From Alphaproteobacteria bacterium UBA998 (lineage in GTDB: Bacteria > Pseudomonadota > Alphaproteobacteria > Rickettsiales > UBA998): a stretch of 64,000 nucleotides of DNA. Numbering within the stretch: position 1 is the first letter of the stretch; each line of letters starts with the position of its first letter. Position numbers and translations under genes: made by a program. The stretch is taken from the NCBI GenBank assembly GCA_002291925.1, contig DBAY01000065.1, forward strand, positions 1 through 64,000, read 5' to 3'. Below the pieces are notes generated by a model. That model worked only from the letters and a program-made list of their open reading frames with translations, was not told the DNA's origin and made no database searches. Shown in pieces: positions 31,871 through 41,877 of this stretch.

Positions 31871-33790
31871 TCAAGGCCGGGCGATGCCTGCGCCTGCGTC
31901 CGTAAAGGAGGGGCGGACTTTCTCCACATGGGACGGCGAGGGAGAGGAAAGCAGGCGCGTCTGGTCGAGCACATCCTCCGCGACGTAGGGGGGAAGCAGG
32001 ATGCCTTTTTCCTCGCAGAATCCTTTTAGAACCGCCTGCAAACGTGGCGGGAAGCCTGCATCGCTGTTGGCGTTCTCCGGTACGTGCAGCACGATGGCCG
32101 TGGGCGCCTCCTTGGTGACGCTGACTTTCACCGACACAGCGGGGTGTGGGAGAACATTGCCCGCCGGGCGCAGATGCTGCTGCACATAGTCGCCCAGTTC
32201 GGCTCCCCATTGCACAATGTCCTTGCGCAAAACACCAGGGCGGAAGGAGAGGCGGTATTCACGCTCCCGGCCCGCCGTCGGCTCCAGACGGAAGTCCCAG
32301 ATGGCGGGCAGCCCGTCTATCAGCTGGGAGGAAATGGCCTGTACATGCTGGCGTGCCCTCTCATCCGCCATGATGTAACCGGTGGTGCGGCCCGGCGCCT
32401 GCAGGAGCGCTTCCTGCCAGCGATGGCCCATATCTGCCCCGGTACCCTTCACGCAGATGAGTTCGTCGCGCGAATGGTATTCATGCTCGCGCCCGGCGGC
32501 GAAGTGCCCGGCGATCAGGTCCTTGTCGCTCAGGATATTGACGCGGCGGATACCGGCGTCCTTTTCCGCCTTGGTCAGCGGTTCCTCCCCGGCGGCGATG
32601 GACATCAGACCAATGCTGCTGAGAATGCGCGAGACAACCTGCTCCGGTTTCGGCGGCAGTCCCGAGCCGTTGATGCGGGCGAAGCTGCTGGTATCGAGCA
32701 TGCCCTGACGCAGTCCGCCTTCCAGCTCGTCCTTCAACAGGCGCACGGCGTCACTGACCATGTTGCCGCCCTTGCTGTAGCCTGCCAGAAGCACGCGCGA
32801 GACGGCGCGGGAGGCGTCCTCGCGCAGCACAAGCGGGGGCTCGGGTATTTGGAGGTAATCGGGCACGCTGGCGCGCCGTCCTTCGGCGTCCCCGGTCATC
32901 AGCTTGGCCTCGGTGCAGGGGCCGTCGAAGTGGATGCGCTCCGGCTCGGTGACCATCATGGCCAGCAGGAATTTGGAGAGGCGGCGCGCGGCAGGCGAGG
33001 CGTGCTCCCGCTCCGGCCGGCGCGAAGGCAGGAAATGCTGGGTGAAGCTCCGTGGGTTCAGCAATTCTGACGGGTTTGCGCCAACATTGATGGCCCAATC
33101 ATACCAGGCAGCAGGAAGCGAGGAAATCGTGCCCCGCATAGGGGTATGGCCGGGCCGGGCCCGGTTGCTGCCGAGTTCCTGCAGACGGTCGAGCAGGTCG
33201 GCGCCGTTTTCCTGCGGGGTGGGCTGCGTGAAGATCGAGGAGAGAATCAGTGTTTTGCCCCCAAAGTTTTCATGGTCATCGGGATGCGCCACGTAATCGA
33301 GCGTGCGGCCGTGGGCATCCTCCACCATCTTGCGCAGGCCGCGCATGATGCCCGCGATGTGGGTATGGTCGCTGGTCAGCGCATGGTTGGTGGTGAGCAG
33401 CAGGGTCGGCCACTGATCCTCGCGGCCTTCCGGGAAGCATTTGCGGATGAGCGCGACGGGGTCGATGATGTTGAGGCTGTCCGGCTGTTCCCCTCTACCG
33501 CTCTCGTTATAAGTAACAAACTGATGATTGAAGAGCCGGCAGGTTTCCTGCTCGGCGGTGGGGGTGCTGCTCTTGGCGTGAAATGACTGGCCTCGCAGGC
33601 GCATCATCTTACCCACGACGGGCGAGTGCATCAGCTGGGCAAATTGCGGCAGCACGGCATACTGACGTGAGTCGAGCAGACCCAAACTGTCCGCGATGCC
33701 TTTGCTGCGCCCGTACGCCACGGTGCCGGCACCGTGCGGGTAGCGCTCCAGATCGATAGAGAGTCCGCGTTGCCGCTCGGTCTTGTTCAT
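31871..33790 (-). CDS. Large orphan, alpha/beta-hydrolase-like, Pho-box promoter
   Basis: About 639 residues, not recognised as a known family. Residues 333-347 read VSRVLLAGYSKGGNM, a classical nucleophile elbow (G-x-S-x-G with Ser339). Further on, NILSDKDLIAGHF and KGTGADMGHRW could supply Asp and His, so a lipase or esterase fold is plausible for the middle. An earlier LLLTTNHALTSDHTHIAG region may also belong to it. There is no signal peptide. The -10 at 33809-33814 puts the transcript start near 33802, so ATG 33790 is preferred; ATG 33802 would be leaderless. Neither has a ribosome site. Confidence 0.65.
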   Translation of the reverse strand: MNKTERQRGLSIDLERYPHGAGTVAYGRSKGIADSLGLLDSRQYAVLPQFAQLMHSPVVGKMMRLRGQSFHAKSSTPTAEQETCRLFNHQFVTYNESGRGEQPDSLNIIDPVALIRKCFPEGREDQWPTLLLTTNHALTSDHTHIAGIMRGLRKMVEDAHGRTLDYVAHPDDHENFGGKTLILSSIFTQPTPQENGADLLDRLQELGSNRARPGHTPMRGTISSLPAAWYDWAINVGANPSELLNPRSFTQHFLPSRRPEREHASPAARRLSKFLLAMMVTEPERIHFDGPCTEAKLMTGDAEGRRASVPDYLQIPEPPLVLREDASRAVSRVLLAGYSKGGNMVSDAVRLLKDELEGGLRQGMLDTSSFARINGSGLPPKPEQVVSRILSSIGLMSIAAGEEPLTKAEKDAGIRRVNILSDKDLIAGHFAAGREHEYHSRDELICVKGTGADMGHRWQEALLQAPGRTTGYIMADERARQHVQAISSQLIDGLPAIWDFRLEPTAGREREYRLSFRPGVLRKDIVQWGAELGDYVQQHLRPAGNVLPHPAVSVKVSVTKEAPTAIVLHVPENANSDAGFPPRLQAVLKGFCEEKGILLPPYVAEDVLDQTRLLSSPSPSHVEKVRPSFTDAGAGIARP

Positions 33791-33808
33791 CGCGTCATGC
33801 ATTCACTA

Positions 33809-33842
33809 TTAATGCGGTGTGAATATGTCAATTTCATGACGC
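33809..33842 (-). promoter_or_regulatory. Candidate Pho box and -10 for the hydrolase-like orphan
   Basis: Minus strand GCGTCAT (33842-33836), GAAA, TTGACAT (33831-33825), ten bases, CATTAA (33814-33809). Five of seven matches in each repeat. Confidence 0.5.
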
Positions 33843-33975
33843 GACCAATGAAATTCGCTTGTGCAATGCAGCAATTCTGCGGGGTTGCCGGGTCTGTGCG
33901 CACGGCGGGATTAGGGGTTGCCCCGGCGGCGGGGTGGTAGTATTGAGGCTGCAAATAGATGCACAGGAGTTTTCC

Positions 33976-35292
<1,317 letters not shown>

Positions 35293-35433
35293 ACACGGCG
35301 CAGCGTTTTCGCGCTTCCAGCGGGATAAAAGCCCCGGGGATGGCTTGCCAGTCTGTCCATCGCCCTTTAGGGTAGCGTCGTATAACCAGCAGGGGGCACG
35401 CCCATTCCGGATTTACTGGGAATCCTGATTCTC

Positions 35434-37761
35434 ATGGTGGCCGCGGCGGCGGTTTGCCTCGTGGTGTATGTTCTGCGCCGCTATACCGTAGGATTGCCGC
35501 TGTCTTTCATGCAGCGCCTGGCGGCCCTGTTTCACCAGCCGGGCATGGCCTTCTTCGCCTACCATGCCGAGCGGCAGGAGATTTTGGAAGCCTCGCAGGT
35601 GGAGCAATGTCTGGGCCTTGCGAACAAGCCCGCCACGTTTGAGGAATTACTGGCGGCCTTCAATGAAGAAAGCGCGGCGCTGCTGACCCACCTCGTGCAT
35701 AAATGCGGCGAGGGCGTGGCCTGCCCACCTTTGGTGCTGAAGACGAACGCTCATCTGCATATCGAATGCTCGGCGCTGGCCGCAGGCAAGGGCCAATGCA
35801 TGATCGTGCTGCGCGACATCTCCCCGCAATACCGTCACACACAGATGATGGAGATGGAGAACGAGACGCTGAAAAGCGAAGTGCGCCGCGGCTCCCTGTT
35901 GCTCAATACCACTACCGAGCTCATCTGGCAGCGCGACAAGTCGCTGGCCATCACCTGGTGCAATCTTGCTTACACGAAGGTAGTGGATGAGCAGGGGGCG
36001 GAAGCGAATGCGGGAGTGCCAGAGCTTTATTCCGGCGCCCGCAAGATGGCGGAGAAAGCCAAGGAAACCAACCAGCGCCAGCGCGAGCGCCGCCACATCG
36101 TGGTGGATGGCGAGCGCAAGCTCTACCAGATCAGCGAGATTCCGCTGCCCGACGGCACGGTGGTGGGTTTCGCGCGTGACATCACCGAGCTGGAGAAGAC
36201 GCAGCAGGAAATCGAGCGCCATATGTCCGCGCAGTCGGTGTTCCTGGAAAGCTCCACCAGCGCCATGGCGATCTTCGGCCGTGACATGCGGCTGCGCTCC
36301 TACAACAACGCGTACACGAGCCTGTGGAAGCTGGATGAAGGCTTCCTCGACAGCCAGCCGACCTACGGCGAAGTGCTGGAAGTGCTCCGCGAAAAGCGCA
36401 AATTGCCGGAGCAGGCCAATTTCAAGGCCTTCAAGGAACAGCGCGTTCGCCTGTTCACCGACCTGCTGGAGCCGAACGAGGAATTCTTCTACCTGCCCGA
36501 CGGCAAGACGCTGCGCGTGGTCGCCATCCCGCACGGCGAGGGCGGCTTGATGTTCGCCTACGAGGACGTGACCGACCGCCTCGCGCTGGAGCGCTCCTAC
36601 AACACGCTGATTGCCGTGCAGTCGGAAACGCTCGACAACCTGCATGAGGGCGTCATCGTGTTCGGCGAAAACGGGCGGCTGCGCCTGTTCAACCCGGTCT
36701 TTGCGTATCTGTGGCAGCTTGAGGAAAGCCAGCTGCAGGATGATATCCACATCTCCGAAGTGCTGGAGCTCACCCGCCATCTGTTCCGCACCGAGGACTG
36801 GGGGCTTTACAAGCAAGGCTTCATCGGCCGCGTGCAGTCCCGCTCGCTTTACGCCACACGGCTGGAGCGCACCGATGGCTCCGTGCTCAATATGAGCGTG
36901 GTGCCGCTACCGGACGGCGGCACGCTGCTGACCTTCACCGATATCACCGACTCCACCCTCGTGGAGCACTCCCTGCGCGAGAAGAACGAGGCATTGCAGG
37001 CCGCTGACCGGCTGAAAACCGAGTTCCTCGCCAACGTCTCCTACGAGTTGCGCTCGCCGCTCACCTCCATCAGCGGTTTCTCGGAAATGCTGCGGCAGGA
37101 TTATTTCGGCGAGCTGACCGACCGCCAGCGCGAATATGTGGAAGGCATTCATGAGTCCTCGCAGCATCTGATGCACCTCATCAACGATATTCTCGACCTC
37201 GCCTCCATCGAGGCGGGCTATATGACGCTCGACATCCGCGAGGTGGAAGTGGAGCAGATGCTGCGCTCCGTCCTGGCGCTGCTGAATGAGCGCATCAAGC
37301 GCTTCTCCATCCGCGCCGTGCTGGCCTGCCCGCTCGATATCGGCATCATGCTCGCCGACGAGACGCGCATCCGTCAGGTGATGTTCCACCTGCTCTCCAA
37401 TGCGGTGAAATACTCGCCGGAAGATGGCAAGGTGACCATCGGCGCCGCCCGCGAGGGGACACGCATCAAGCTGTGGGTGTCGGATGAGGGCCCGGGCATC
37501 GACGAGGCCGAGCAACTGGCCGTGTTCGACAAGTTCCATCGCGGTTCCCAGCGCAGCAACAGCGCTTCCGGCACGGGGCTGGGCCTTTCCATGGTGAAAA
37601 GCTTCATCGAGCTGCATGGCGGGCATGTGGAATTGACATCCGCCCCCGGACGTGGGACGACCGTCACCTGCTATCTGCCGCAGCCTGCCTCCCTCGCCGG
37701 GGATGCGGGGGACGCGGCTCCGGAGAAAGACGAGCATGACCGAGCCGCCCTTCGCGCGTGA
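35434..37761 (+). CDS. divL: DivL-type PAS sensor kinase with Tyr phospho-site
   Basis: A 775-residue membrane-anchored pseudokinase-like regulator. It has an amino-terminal hydrophobic segment (AAAAVCLVVYVL), then three or four PAS domains (about residues 140-500), a dimerisation helix and a HATPase domain (LLSNAVKYSPEDG, DEGPGID, GTGLGLSMVKSF). The phospho-acceptor histidine is replaced: FLANVSYELRSPL puts Tyr at position 537, as in Caulobacter DivL (Tyr550), which controls the CckA-ChpT-CtrA cascade. In-frame hydrophobic codons continue upstream to about 35404, where an ATT follows a GGGGG at good spacing, so the true start may be earlier. Overlaps purU by 26 bases. Confidence 0.88.
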   Translation: MVAAAAVCLVVYVLRRYTVGLPLSFMQRLAALFHQPGMAFFAYHAERQEILEASQVEQCLGLANKPATFEELLAAFNEESAALLTHLVHKCGEGVACPPLVLKTNAHLHIECSALAAGKGQCMIVLRDISPQYRHTQMMEMENETLKSEVRRGSLLLNTTTELIWQRDKSLAITWCNLAYTKVVDEQGAEANAGVPELYSGARKMAEKAKETNQRQRERRHIVVDGERKLYQISEIPLPDGTVVGFARDITELEKTQQEIERHMSAQSVFLESSTSAMAIFGRDMRLRSYNNAYTSLWKLDEGFLDSQPTYGEVLEVLREKRKLPEQANFKAFKEQRVRLFTDLLEPNEEFFYLPDGKTLRVVAIPHGEGGLMFAYEDVTDRLALERSYNTLIAVQSETLDNLHEGVIVFGENGRLRLFNPVFAYLWQLEESQLQDDIHISEVLELTRHLFRTEDWGLYKQGFIGRVQSRSLYATRLERTDGSVLNMSVVPLPDGGTLLTFTDITDSTLVEHSLREKNEALQAADRLKTEFLANVSYELRSPLTSISGFSEMLRQDYFGELTDRQREYVEGIHESSQHLMHLINDILDLASIEAGYMTLDIREVEVEQMLRSVLALLNERIKRFSIRAVLACPLDIGIMLADETRIRQVMFHLLSNAVKYSPEDGKVTIGAAREGTRIKLWVSDEGPGIDEAEQLAVFDKFHRGSQRSNSASGTGLGLSMVKSFIELHGGHVELTSAPGRGTTVTCYLPQPASLAGDAGDAAPEKDEHDRAALRA

Positions 37762-38605
37762 ATATGTACTGACGCTGTCCTGCCGCGACGTGCGCGGCAT
37801 CGTGGCCGCCGTGTCCGGCTTCGTGGCAGCCATTGACGGTTTCATCATCGAATCCACCCAGTTCGGCGACCCCTCGACGGATGCATTCTTCCTGCGCATG
37901 CATTTCGCCGCCGGGCCGCAGACGCCCGACCAGTCGGGCATCGAGGCGCGCTTTGCCCGCGAGGTCGCGACGCCCTTCGCCATGCGCTGGGCCTTGCATG
38001 ACAAACACCGCAAGCCGCGCGTGGTGGTGATGGTCTCGAAGTTCGACCATTGCCTGCATGACCTGCTTTATCGCTGGCGCTCCGGCTGGTTCCATGTCGA
38101 AATCCCGGCCATCATCTCCAACCATGACGATCTGCGCCCGCTCGCGGAATCCTACGGCATTCCCTACCACTGGTTCCCCATGGAAGGCGACAAGGCCGCG
38201 CAGGAGGCCAAGGTGCTGGGCGTCATCGAGGCGATGCACACCGACCTCGTCGTGCTGGCGCGCTACATGCAGATTCTCTCCTCCGAACTCTCCGCAAAGC
38301 TGCGCGGCAAGGCGATCAACATCCACCATTCCTTCCTGCCCAGCTTCAAGGGCGCCAAGCCCTACCATCAGGCCCATGCGCGCGGCGTGAAGCTGATCGG
38401 CGCCACCGCCCATTACGTGACGGACGACCTCGACGAGGGCCCCATCATCGAGCAGGAGGTGGAGCGGGTCGACCACACCTATTCCCCGGAAGAGCTGGTG
38501 GCCGTCGGCAATGACATCGAGCGCGTGGTGCTGGCCCGCGCCGTGAAATACCACTGCGAGCACCGTGTCCTGCTCAACGGCAACAAGACGGTGGTATTTA
38601 TCTGA
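37736..38605 (+). CDS. purU: Formyltetrahydrofolate deformylase
   Basis: Hydrolyses 10-formyl-tetrahydrofolate to formate and tetrahydrofolate, feeding PurT and balancing one-carbon units. The 289 residues hold an amino-terminal ACT-like domain (YVLTLSCRDVRGIVAAVSGF) and a formyltransferase fold with the Asn-His-Asp set in INIHHSFLPSFKGAKPYHQA and VTDDLDEGPIIEQ. ATG 37736 has GGAG nearby and lies within the end of divL, so translation is coupled. Confidence 0.94.
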   Translation: MTEPPFAREYVLTLSCRDVRGIVAAVSGFVAAIDGFIIESTQFGDPSTDAFFLRMHFAAGPQTPDQSGIEARFAREVATPFAMRWALHDKHRKPRVVVMVSKFDHCLHDLLYRWRSGWFHVEIPAIISNHDDLRPLAESYGIPYHWFPMEGDKAAQEAKVLGVIEAMHTDLVVLARYMQILSSELSAKLRGKAINIHHSFLPSFKGAKPYHQAHARGVKLIGATAHYVTDDLDEGPIIEQEVERVDHTYSPEELVAVGNDIERVVLARAVKYHCEHRVLLNGNKTVVFI

Positions 38606-38670
38606 TTTCTGCGGGCTGTTTTTTTTCATCGCATCTGCTATAGTCGATGGGGATTCCACAAGGAGGGACC

Positions 38671-39099
38671 ATGCGTTTCACGGAACGTCACAAGGACGAT
38701 TACATCCGTACCGTCGAGGTGGTCAGCGTCATCGAGGAGATGCTCGGCGAGCTGTTTGGCCTCATCCAGCTGGAAACCGGCAGCCGCACGATGCGCGACG
38801 GCGTCACCCGCGTGGATTACGTGCTCCATGTGGCCGATTATGAAGAAGCCCGCCAGCTCTCGCGAGAGTTCCAGTATCGCCATGTCAGCGCGGGTGTGCG
38901 CCCGGAGGCCGGGAAATTCGTCCTGCGCGTCAGCAAGAACGATCTGATGGAAGCCTTTGTGTGGCCCAACGAGCATGTGCATCAGGGCAAATCCGTGCAG
39001 ACGCTGCTCGAAGAGCGCCTCGCCCAGCGCCGCCGCCGTGGGGCGGAGGAGGGCTTCCTGCCCGCGCACCTCACCGCCATGCCCGCCACGGCAGCGTAA
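38671..39099 (+). CDS. Unrecognised small protein after purU
   Basis: A 142-residue soluble protein. A near-perfect AGGAGG site precedes ATG 38671. The core looks like a mixed alpha/beta domain (IRTVEVVSVIEEMLGELFGL, VDYVLHVADYEEARQLSREF, FVLRVSKNDLMEAFVWPN); the end is Arg/Glu-rich. It lies nine bases before the yggT homologue and probably in one transcript with it. No family recognised. Confidence 0.7.
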   Translation: MRFTERHKDDYIRTVEVVSVIEEMLGELFGLIQLETGSRTMRDGVTRVDYVLHVADYEEARQLSREFQYRHVSAGVRPEAGKFVLRVSKNDLMEAFVWPNEHVHQGKSVQTLLEERLAQRRRRGAEEGFLPAHLTAMPATAA

Positions 39100-39108
39100 G
39101 GGCCACCG

Positions 39109-39387
39109 ATGAACCCGATTGCCTTCCTGATTTACCAGGCCATCCACCTCTATTTCTACGTGGTGTTCGCGTGGGTGATCCTCAGCATGTTGATCTCGTT
39201 CAACATCATCAACCGTTACCAGCCGATTGTGGCGCGCATTTTCGAGGCGCTGGAACAGCTGGTAGAGCCCGCACTGCGGCCCATCCGCCGCTATGTGCCT
39301 CCGGTGGGCGGTTTTGATATCGCGCCGGTGATCCTGTTCCTCGGGCTACAGTTCATCCAGTATTGCATCGTCTATTTCTCGCACTAG
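39109..39387 (+). CDS. YggT family membrane protein
   Basis: A 92-residue inner-membrane protein with two hydrophobic helices around a polar loop (FYVVFAWVILSMLISFNIIN, ALEQLVEPALRPIRRYVPP, IAPVILFLGLQFIQYCIV). The P-x-RR-x-P-P-hydrophobic pattern is typical of YggT. The family is linked to osmotic and envelope integrity, but the role is not settled. Confidence 0.85.
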   Translation: MNPIAFLIYQAIHLYFYVVFAWVILSMLISFNIINRYQPIVARIFEALEQLVEPALRPIRRYVPPVGGFDIAPVILFLGLQFIQYCIVYFSH

Positions 39388-39396
39388 GAGGGTCTC

Positions 39397-39966
39397 ATGG
39401 AACCTTGGATAATCATTCTCGGCATCGCTGGCTTTCTCATCTTTTACCTCATCATCCTCTATAACCGCCTCGTCGCGCTGCGGCAGAATCGCGGCAACGC
39501 GTTCTCGGACATCGATGTGCAGCTCAAGCAGCGCCTTGATCTGGTGCCCAACCTGGTGGAGACGGTGAAGGGATATGCCTCTCATGAGAAAGGAACGCTG
39601 GAGGAAGTCACCCGCGCCCGTACGGCGGCCATGAGCGCGGGCTCGCTCAATGACCGCATCGCCGCCGAGGGAGCGCTAGGTGGAGCCATCGCCGGGCTGT
39701 TTGCCGTGGCGGAGAATTATCCGCAGCTGAAGGCCGACTCGAATTTCCGCCAGCTGCAAACCGAGCTCTCCGACCTGGAGAACAAGATCGCCGCCGCGCG
39801 CCGCTTCTTCAACAACGCGACGAACGAGTACAACACGTCCGTGCAGCAATTCCCGGCCGTGCTGGTGGCGCGCCTATTTGGCTTTGCGCCGCAGGAATCC
39901 TTCTTCGAGATCAGCGCCGCCGAGCGTCCGCAGGCCGAGGCCGCGCCGAAGGTGTCCTTCAGCTAG
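39397..39966 (+). CDS. lemA: LemA family protein
   Basis: A 189-residue protein with one amino-terminal membrane helix (IIILGIAGFLIFYLIILYN) and the LemA helical domain (ALRQNRGNAFSDIDVQLKQR, DLVPNLVETVKGYASHEKG, LFAVAENYPQLKADSNFRQL, FFNNATNEYNTSVQQFP). AGGAGG precedes the ATG. It is paired with an M48 protease, a common arrangement whose joint function in envelope quality control is only inferred. Confidence 0.92.
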   Translation: MEPWIIILGIAGFLIFYLIILYNRLVALRQNRGNAFSDIDVQLKQRLDLVPNLVETVKGYASHEKGTLEEVTRARTAAMSAGSLNDRIAAEGALGGAIAGLFAVAENYPQLKADSNFRQLQTELSDLENKIAAARRFFNNATNEYNTSVQQFPAVLVARLFGFAPQESFFEISAAERPQAEAAPKVSFS

Positions 39967-39969
39967 ACC

Positions 39970-41043
39970 ATGTTTCAGGCCGTCGGACTGCAGACGCAAA
40001 TCTGGAACAACCAGATCCGCTCCGCCCTGCTGCTGGCAGGGTTTCCACTATTGCTGGCCATTCTCCTATTCGTTTTCTTCGGTCTTGCAGGGCCCTCATA
40101 TGACTACCGTGACGGGATGCATTACATTTACTTGTATGCTGAAAATCCTCACGAACGCTCATTCTGGGAGTATGGCTTACAGGGGTTAAGGGTGTATGGC
40201 CATTGGACACTCGTTGCTGCAGCAATCTGGTTTGCCATTGCCTACCTGTTTCATGGTTCCATGATCCGCGCCGCCACCCATGCCCGCCCACTGGAGCGGC
40301 GGGAAGCACCGGAGATTTATAACTTGCTTGAGAATCTCTGCATCTCGCGCGGTGTTACCATGCCAAAACTACAAATCATTGATACGCCTGTACTCAACGC
40401 TTTTGCCAGCGGTATTGATAAGAAAAGCTATAGCATCACCCTCACGAGCGGTATTGTAAAAACACTTACGCCAGATGAGCTTGAAGCTGTGCTGGCCCAT
40501 GAGCTGACGCATATAATGAATCGTGACGTGCGCCTGCTCGTGATCAGTGTCATCTTCGTCGGTATCATCAGCTTTTTGTGTGAGGCCATCTACCATATGA
40601 TCGCGCGTGGAGGCATTCGCATATCAAATGATCGCAAGGGCGGTGCGGGGCTGCTCATTGCGCTGCTGGTACTGTTCGTTGGCTATTTCTTCGCCATCGC
40701 CATTCGCATGGCTATCTCGCGCTCGCGGGAATATCTAGCGGATGCGGGGGCAGTGGAGTTGACCAAGAACCCGGATGCGCTCATCCGCGCGCTGAAGAAG
40801 ATTTCCGGCCGCTCCCAGATGCCAGACGTGCCCGACGAGGTGCGCCAGATGTTCATCGACAATCACAGCCATGGTTTCCTGAGTGAAATGTTCGCCACCC
40901 ACCCGCCGATGGAAGACCGCATCGCCGCGCTGGTGATGATGGGCGGGCGGGATGTGCCGCTTGCGCCGGACGCGCCTTCCGCTAGAGTGGCGGACGCATC
41001 CCCCGATGCGCCTGCCGCCACGCCGCGCGGGCCGTGGGGTTGA
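39970..41043 (+). CDS. M48 family membrane metalloprotease (HtpX-like)
   Basis: A 357-residue inner-membrane zinc protease, probably acting on damaged membrane proteins. It has two amino-terminal helices, then VLNAFASGIDKKSYSITLTS, the HELTH zinc motif in LEAVLAHELTHIMNRDVR, two further helices, and the third ligand in SRSREYLADAGAVEL, with FATHPPMEDRI near the end. The first half (to about 40640) uses clearly more AT-rich codons than the second, which suggests a recombination mosaic. Starts three bases after lemA. Confidence 0.9.
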   Translation: MFQAVGLQTQIWNNQIRSALLLAGFPLLLAILLFVFFGLAGPSYDYRDGMHYIYLYAENPHERSFWEYGLQGLRVYGHWTLVAAAIWFAIAYLFHGSMIRAATHARPLERREAPEIYNLLENLCISRGVTMPKLQIIDTPVLNAFASGIDKKSYSITLTSGIVKTLTPDELEAVLAHELTHIMNRDVRLLVISVIFVGIISFLCEAIYHMIARGGIRISNDRKGGAGLLIALLVLFVGYFFAIAIRMAISRSREYLADAGAVELTKNPDALIRALKKISGRSQMPDVPDEVRQMFIDNHSHGFLSEMFATHPPMEDRIAALVMMGGRDVPLAPDAPSARVADASPDAPAATPRGPWG

Positions 41044-41052
41044 AGAGTCCGC

Positions 41053-41367
41053 ATGTTTTACCGCCAGCACGTGTTCTGCTGCACCAACAAGCGCCCGGAG
41101 GGGCATGAGCGCGGCTGCTGCATCGACCGCGGCGCGGGGCCGATCCGCGATTACATGAAACAGCGCTGCAAGGAATTGGGCCTGAACGATGTGCGCATCA
41201 ATGCTTCCGGCTGCCTCGATCGCTGCGAGCTGGGGCCGGTGATGGTGGTCTATCCCGAGGGAACGTGGTACCGGCCAACGACAAAGGAAGAGGTGGACGA
41301 AATCATCCGCGATCACCTGCAGGGCGGGCAGGTGGTGGCGCGTCTGGCAATTGCGGAGACCGCCTAG
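41053..41367 (+). CDS. Thioredoxin-like [2Fe-2S] ferredoxin
   Basis: A 104-residue protein of the (2Fe-2S) ferredoxin-like family with a thioredoxin fold. Cluster cysteines are HVFCCTNKRPEGHERGCC and GCLDRCELGP. The partner is unknown. It lies nine bases after the protease and may be in the same transcript. Its stop codon shares the CTAG tetramer with the stop of the opposite gene. Confidence 0.88.
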   Translation: MFYRQHVFCCTNKRPEGHERGCCIDRGAGPIRDYMKQRCKELGLNDVRINASGCLDRCELGPVMVVYPEGTWYRPTTKEEVDEIIRDHLQGGQVVARLAIAETA

Positions 41368-41741
41368 CGGCTAGGGGTGCCCTCTGCCTGCTCAGCGGCG
41401 CGCCTGCGTGCCAGCGCCGCAGCACGCGTTCCCTCTGCTACTTCCGGCGAATGCTCATGCCACATACGCCCAAGCACCTGCCGGGCGAGGGAGCACAACG
41501 CCTCGGCAGACACGTCATCCATGCGCTGCTGATGCTTTTGCAGGTGACCCGCTACATGACGCAGGCTGTAGGTGACCAGCAGCTCCCCGTCTTCACGAGT
41601 CATTGGTCCGCGTGAGCGCTGGGCGTGGTCACACAGTTCCTGTCGTTGGGCGTTACTCAGGCGGGCGAAAGCGCGATGGGCCTCTGCGGCAAAGGGTTTG
41701 CTGTCTCGCAACAGGGCCGGTTTCTGTTCCAGTGGAAGCAT
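41364..41741 (-). CDS. Orphan helical protein
   Basis: A 125-residue soluble protein, unrecognised, with Arg/Ala/Glu-rich helices (AAEAHRAFARLSNAQRQELC, LVTYSLRHVAGHLQKHQQRM, EALCSLARQVLGRMWHEHS). ATG 41741 has AAAGGAG eight bases upstream. It overlaps the ferredoxin gene tail to tail by four bases. It is divergent from the Pho-box gene at 41878; the box itself points away. Confidence 0.65.
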   Translation of the reverse strand: MLPLEQKPALLRDSKPFAAEAHRAFARLSNAQRQELCDHAQRSRGPMTREDGELLVTYSLRHVAGHLQKHQQRMDDVSAEALCSLARQVLGRMWHEHSPEVAEGTRAAALARRRAAEQAEGTPSR

Positions 41742-41819
41742 TGTCCGTTCTCCTTTGTCCAACGATGCAGCGTCACGTTAGCGAGGATGAAAACCGGGGA
41801 AAAAGAAAAAAACAGGCGA

Positions 41820-41851
41820 CTGTCATGAAGCTGTCGCAATTCATTTATAAA
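41820..41851 (+). promoter_or_regulatory. Candidate Pho box and -10 for the 41878 gene
   Basis: CTGTCAT (perfect), GAAG, CTGTCGC (six of seven), eight bases, TATAAA (41846-41851). This is the best-matching repeat pair in the window, with a slightly shorter distance to the -10. Confidence 0.7.
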
Positions 41852-41877
41852 AAACCTGCACGCTTCATAAGGTCAAT

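Noticed and set aside
33840..33975. SAH or SAM riboswitch before ahcY
   Set aside because: I looked for the conserved stems and did not see them; the leader is also short.
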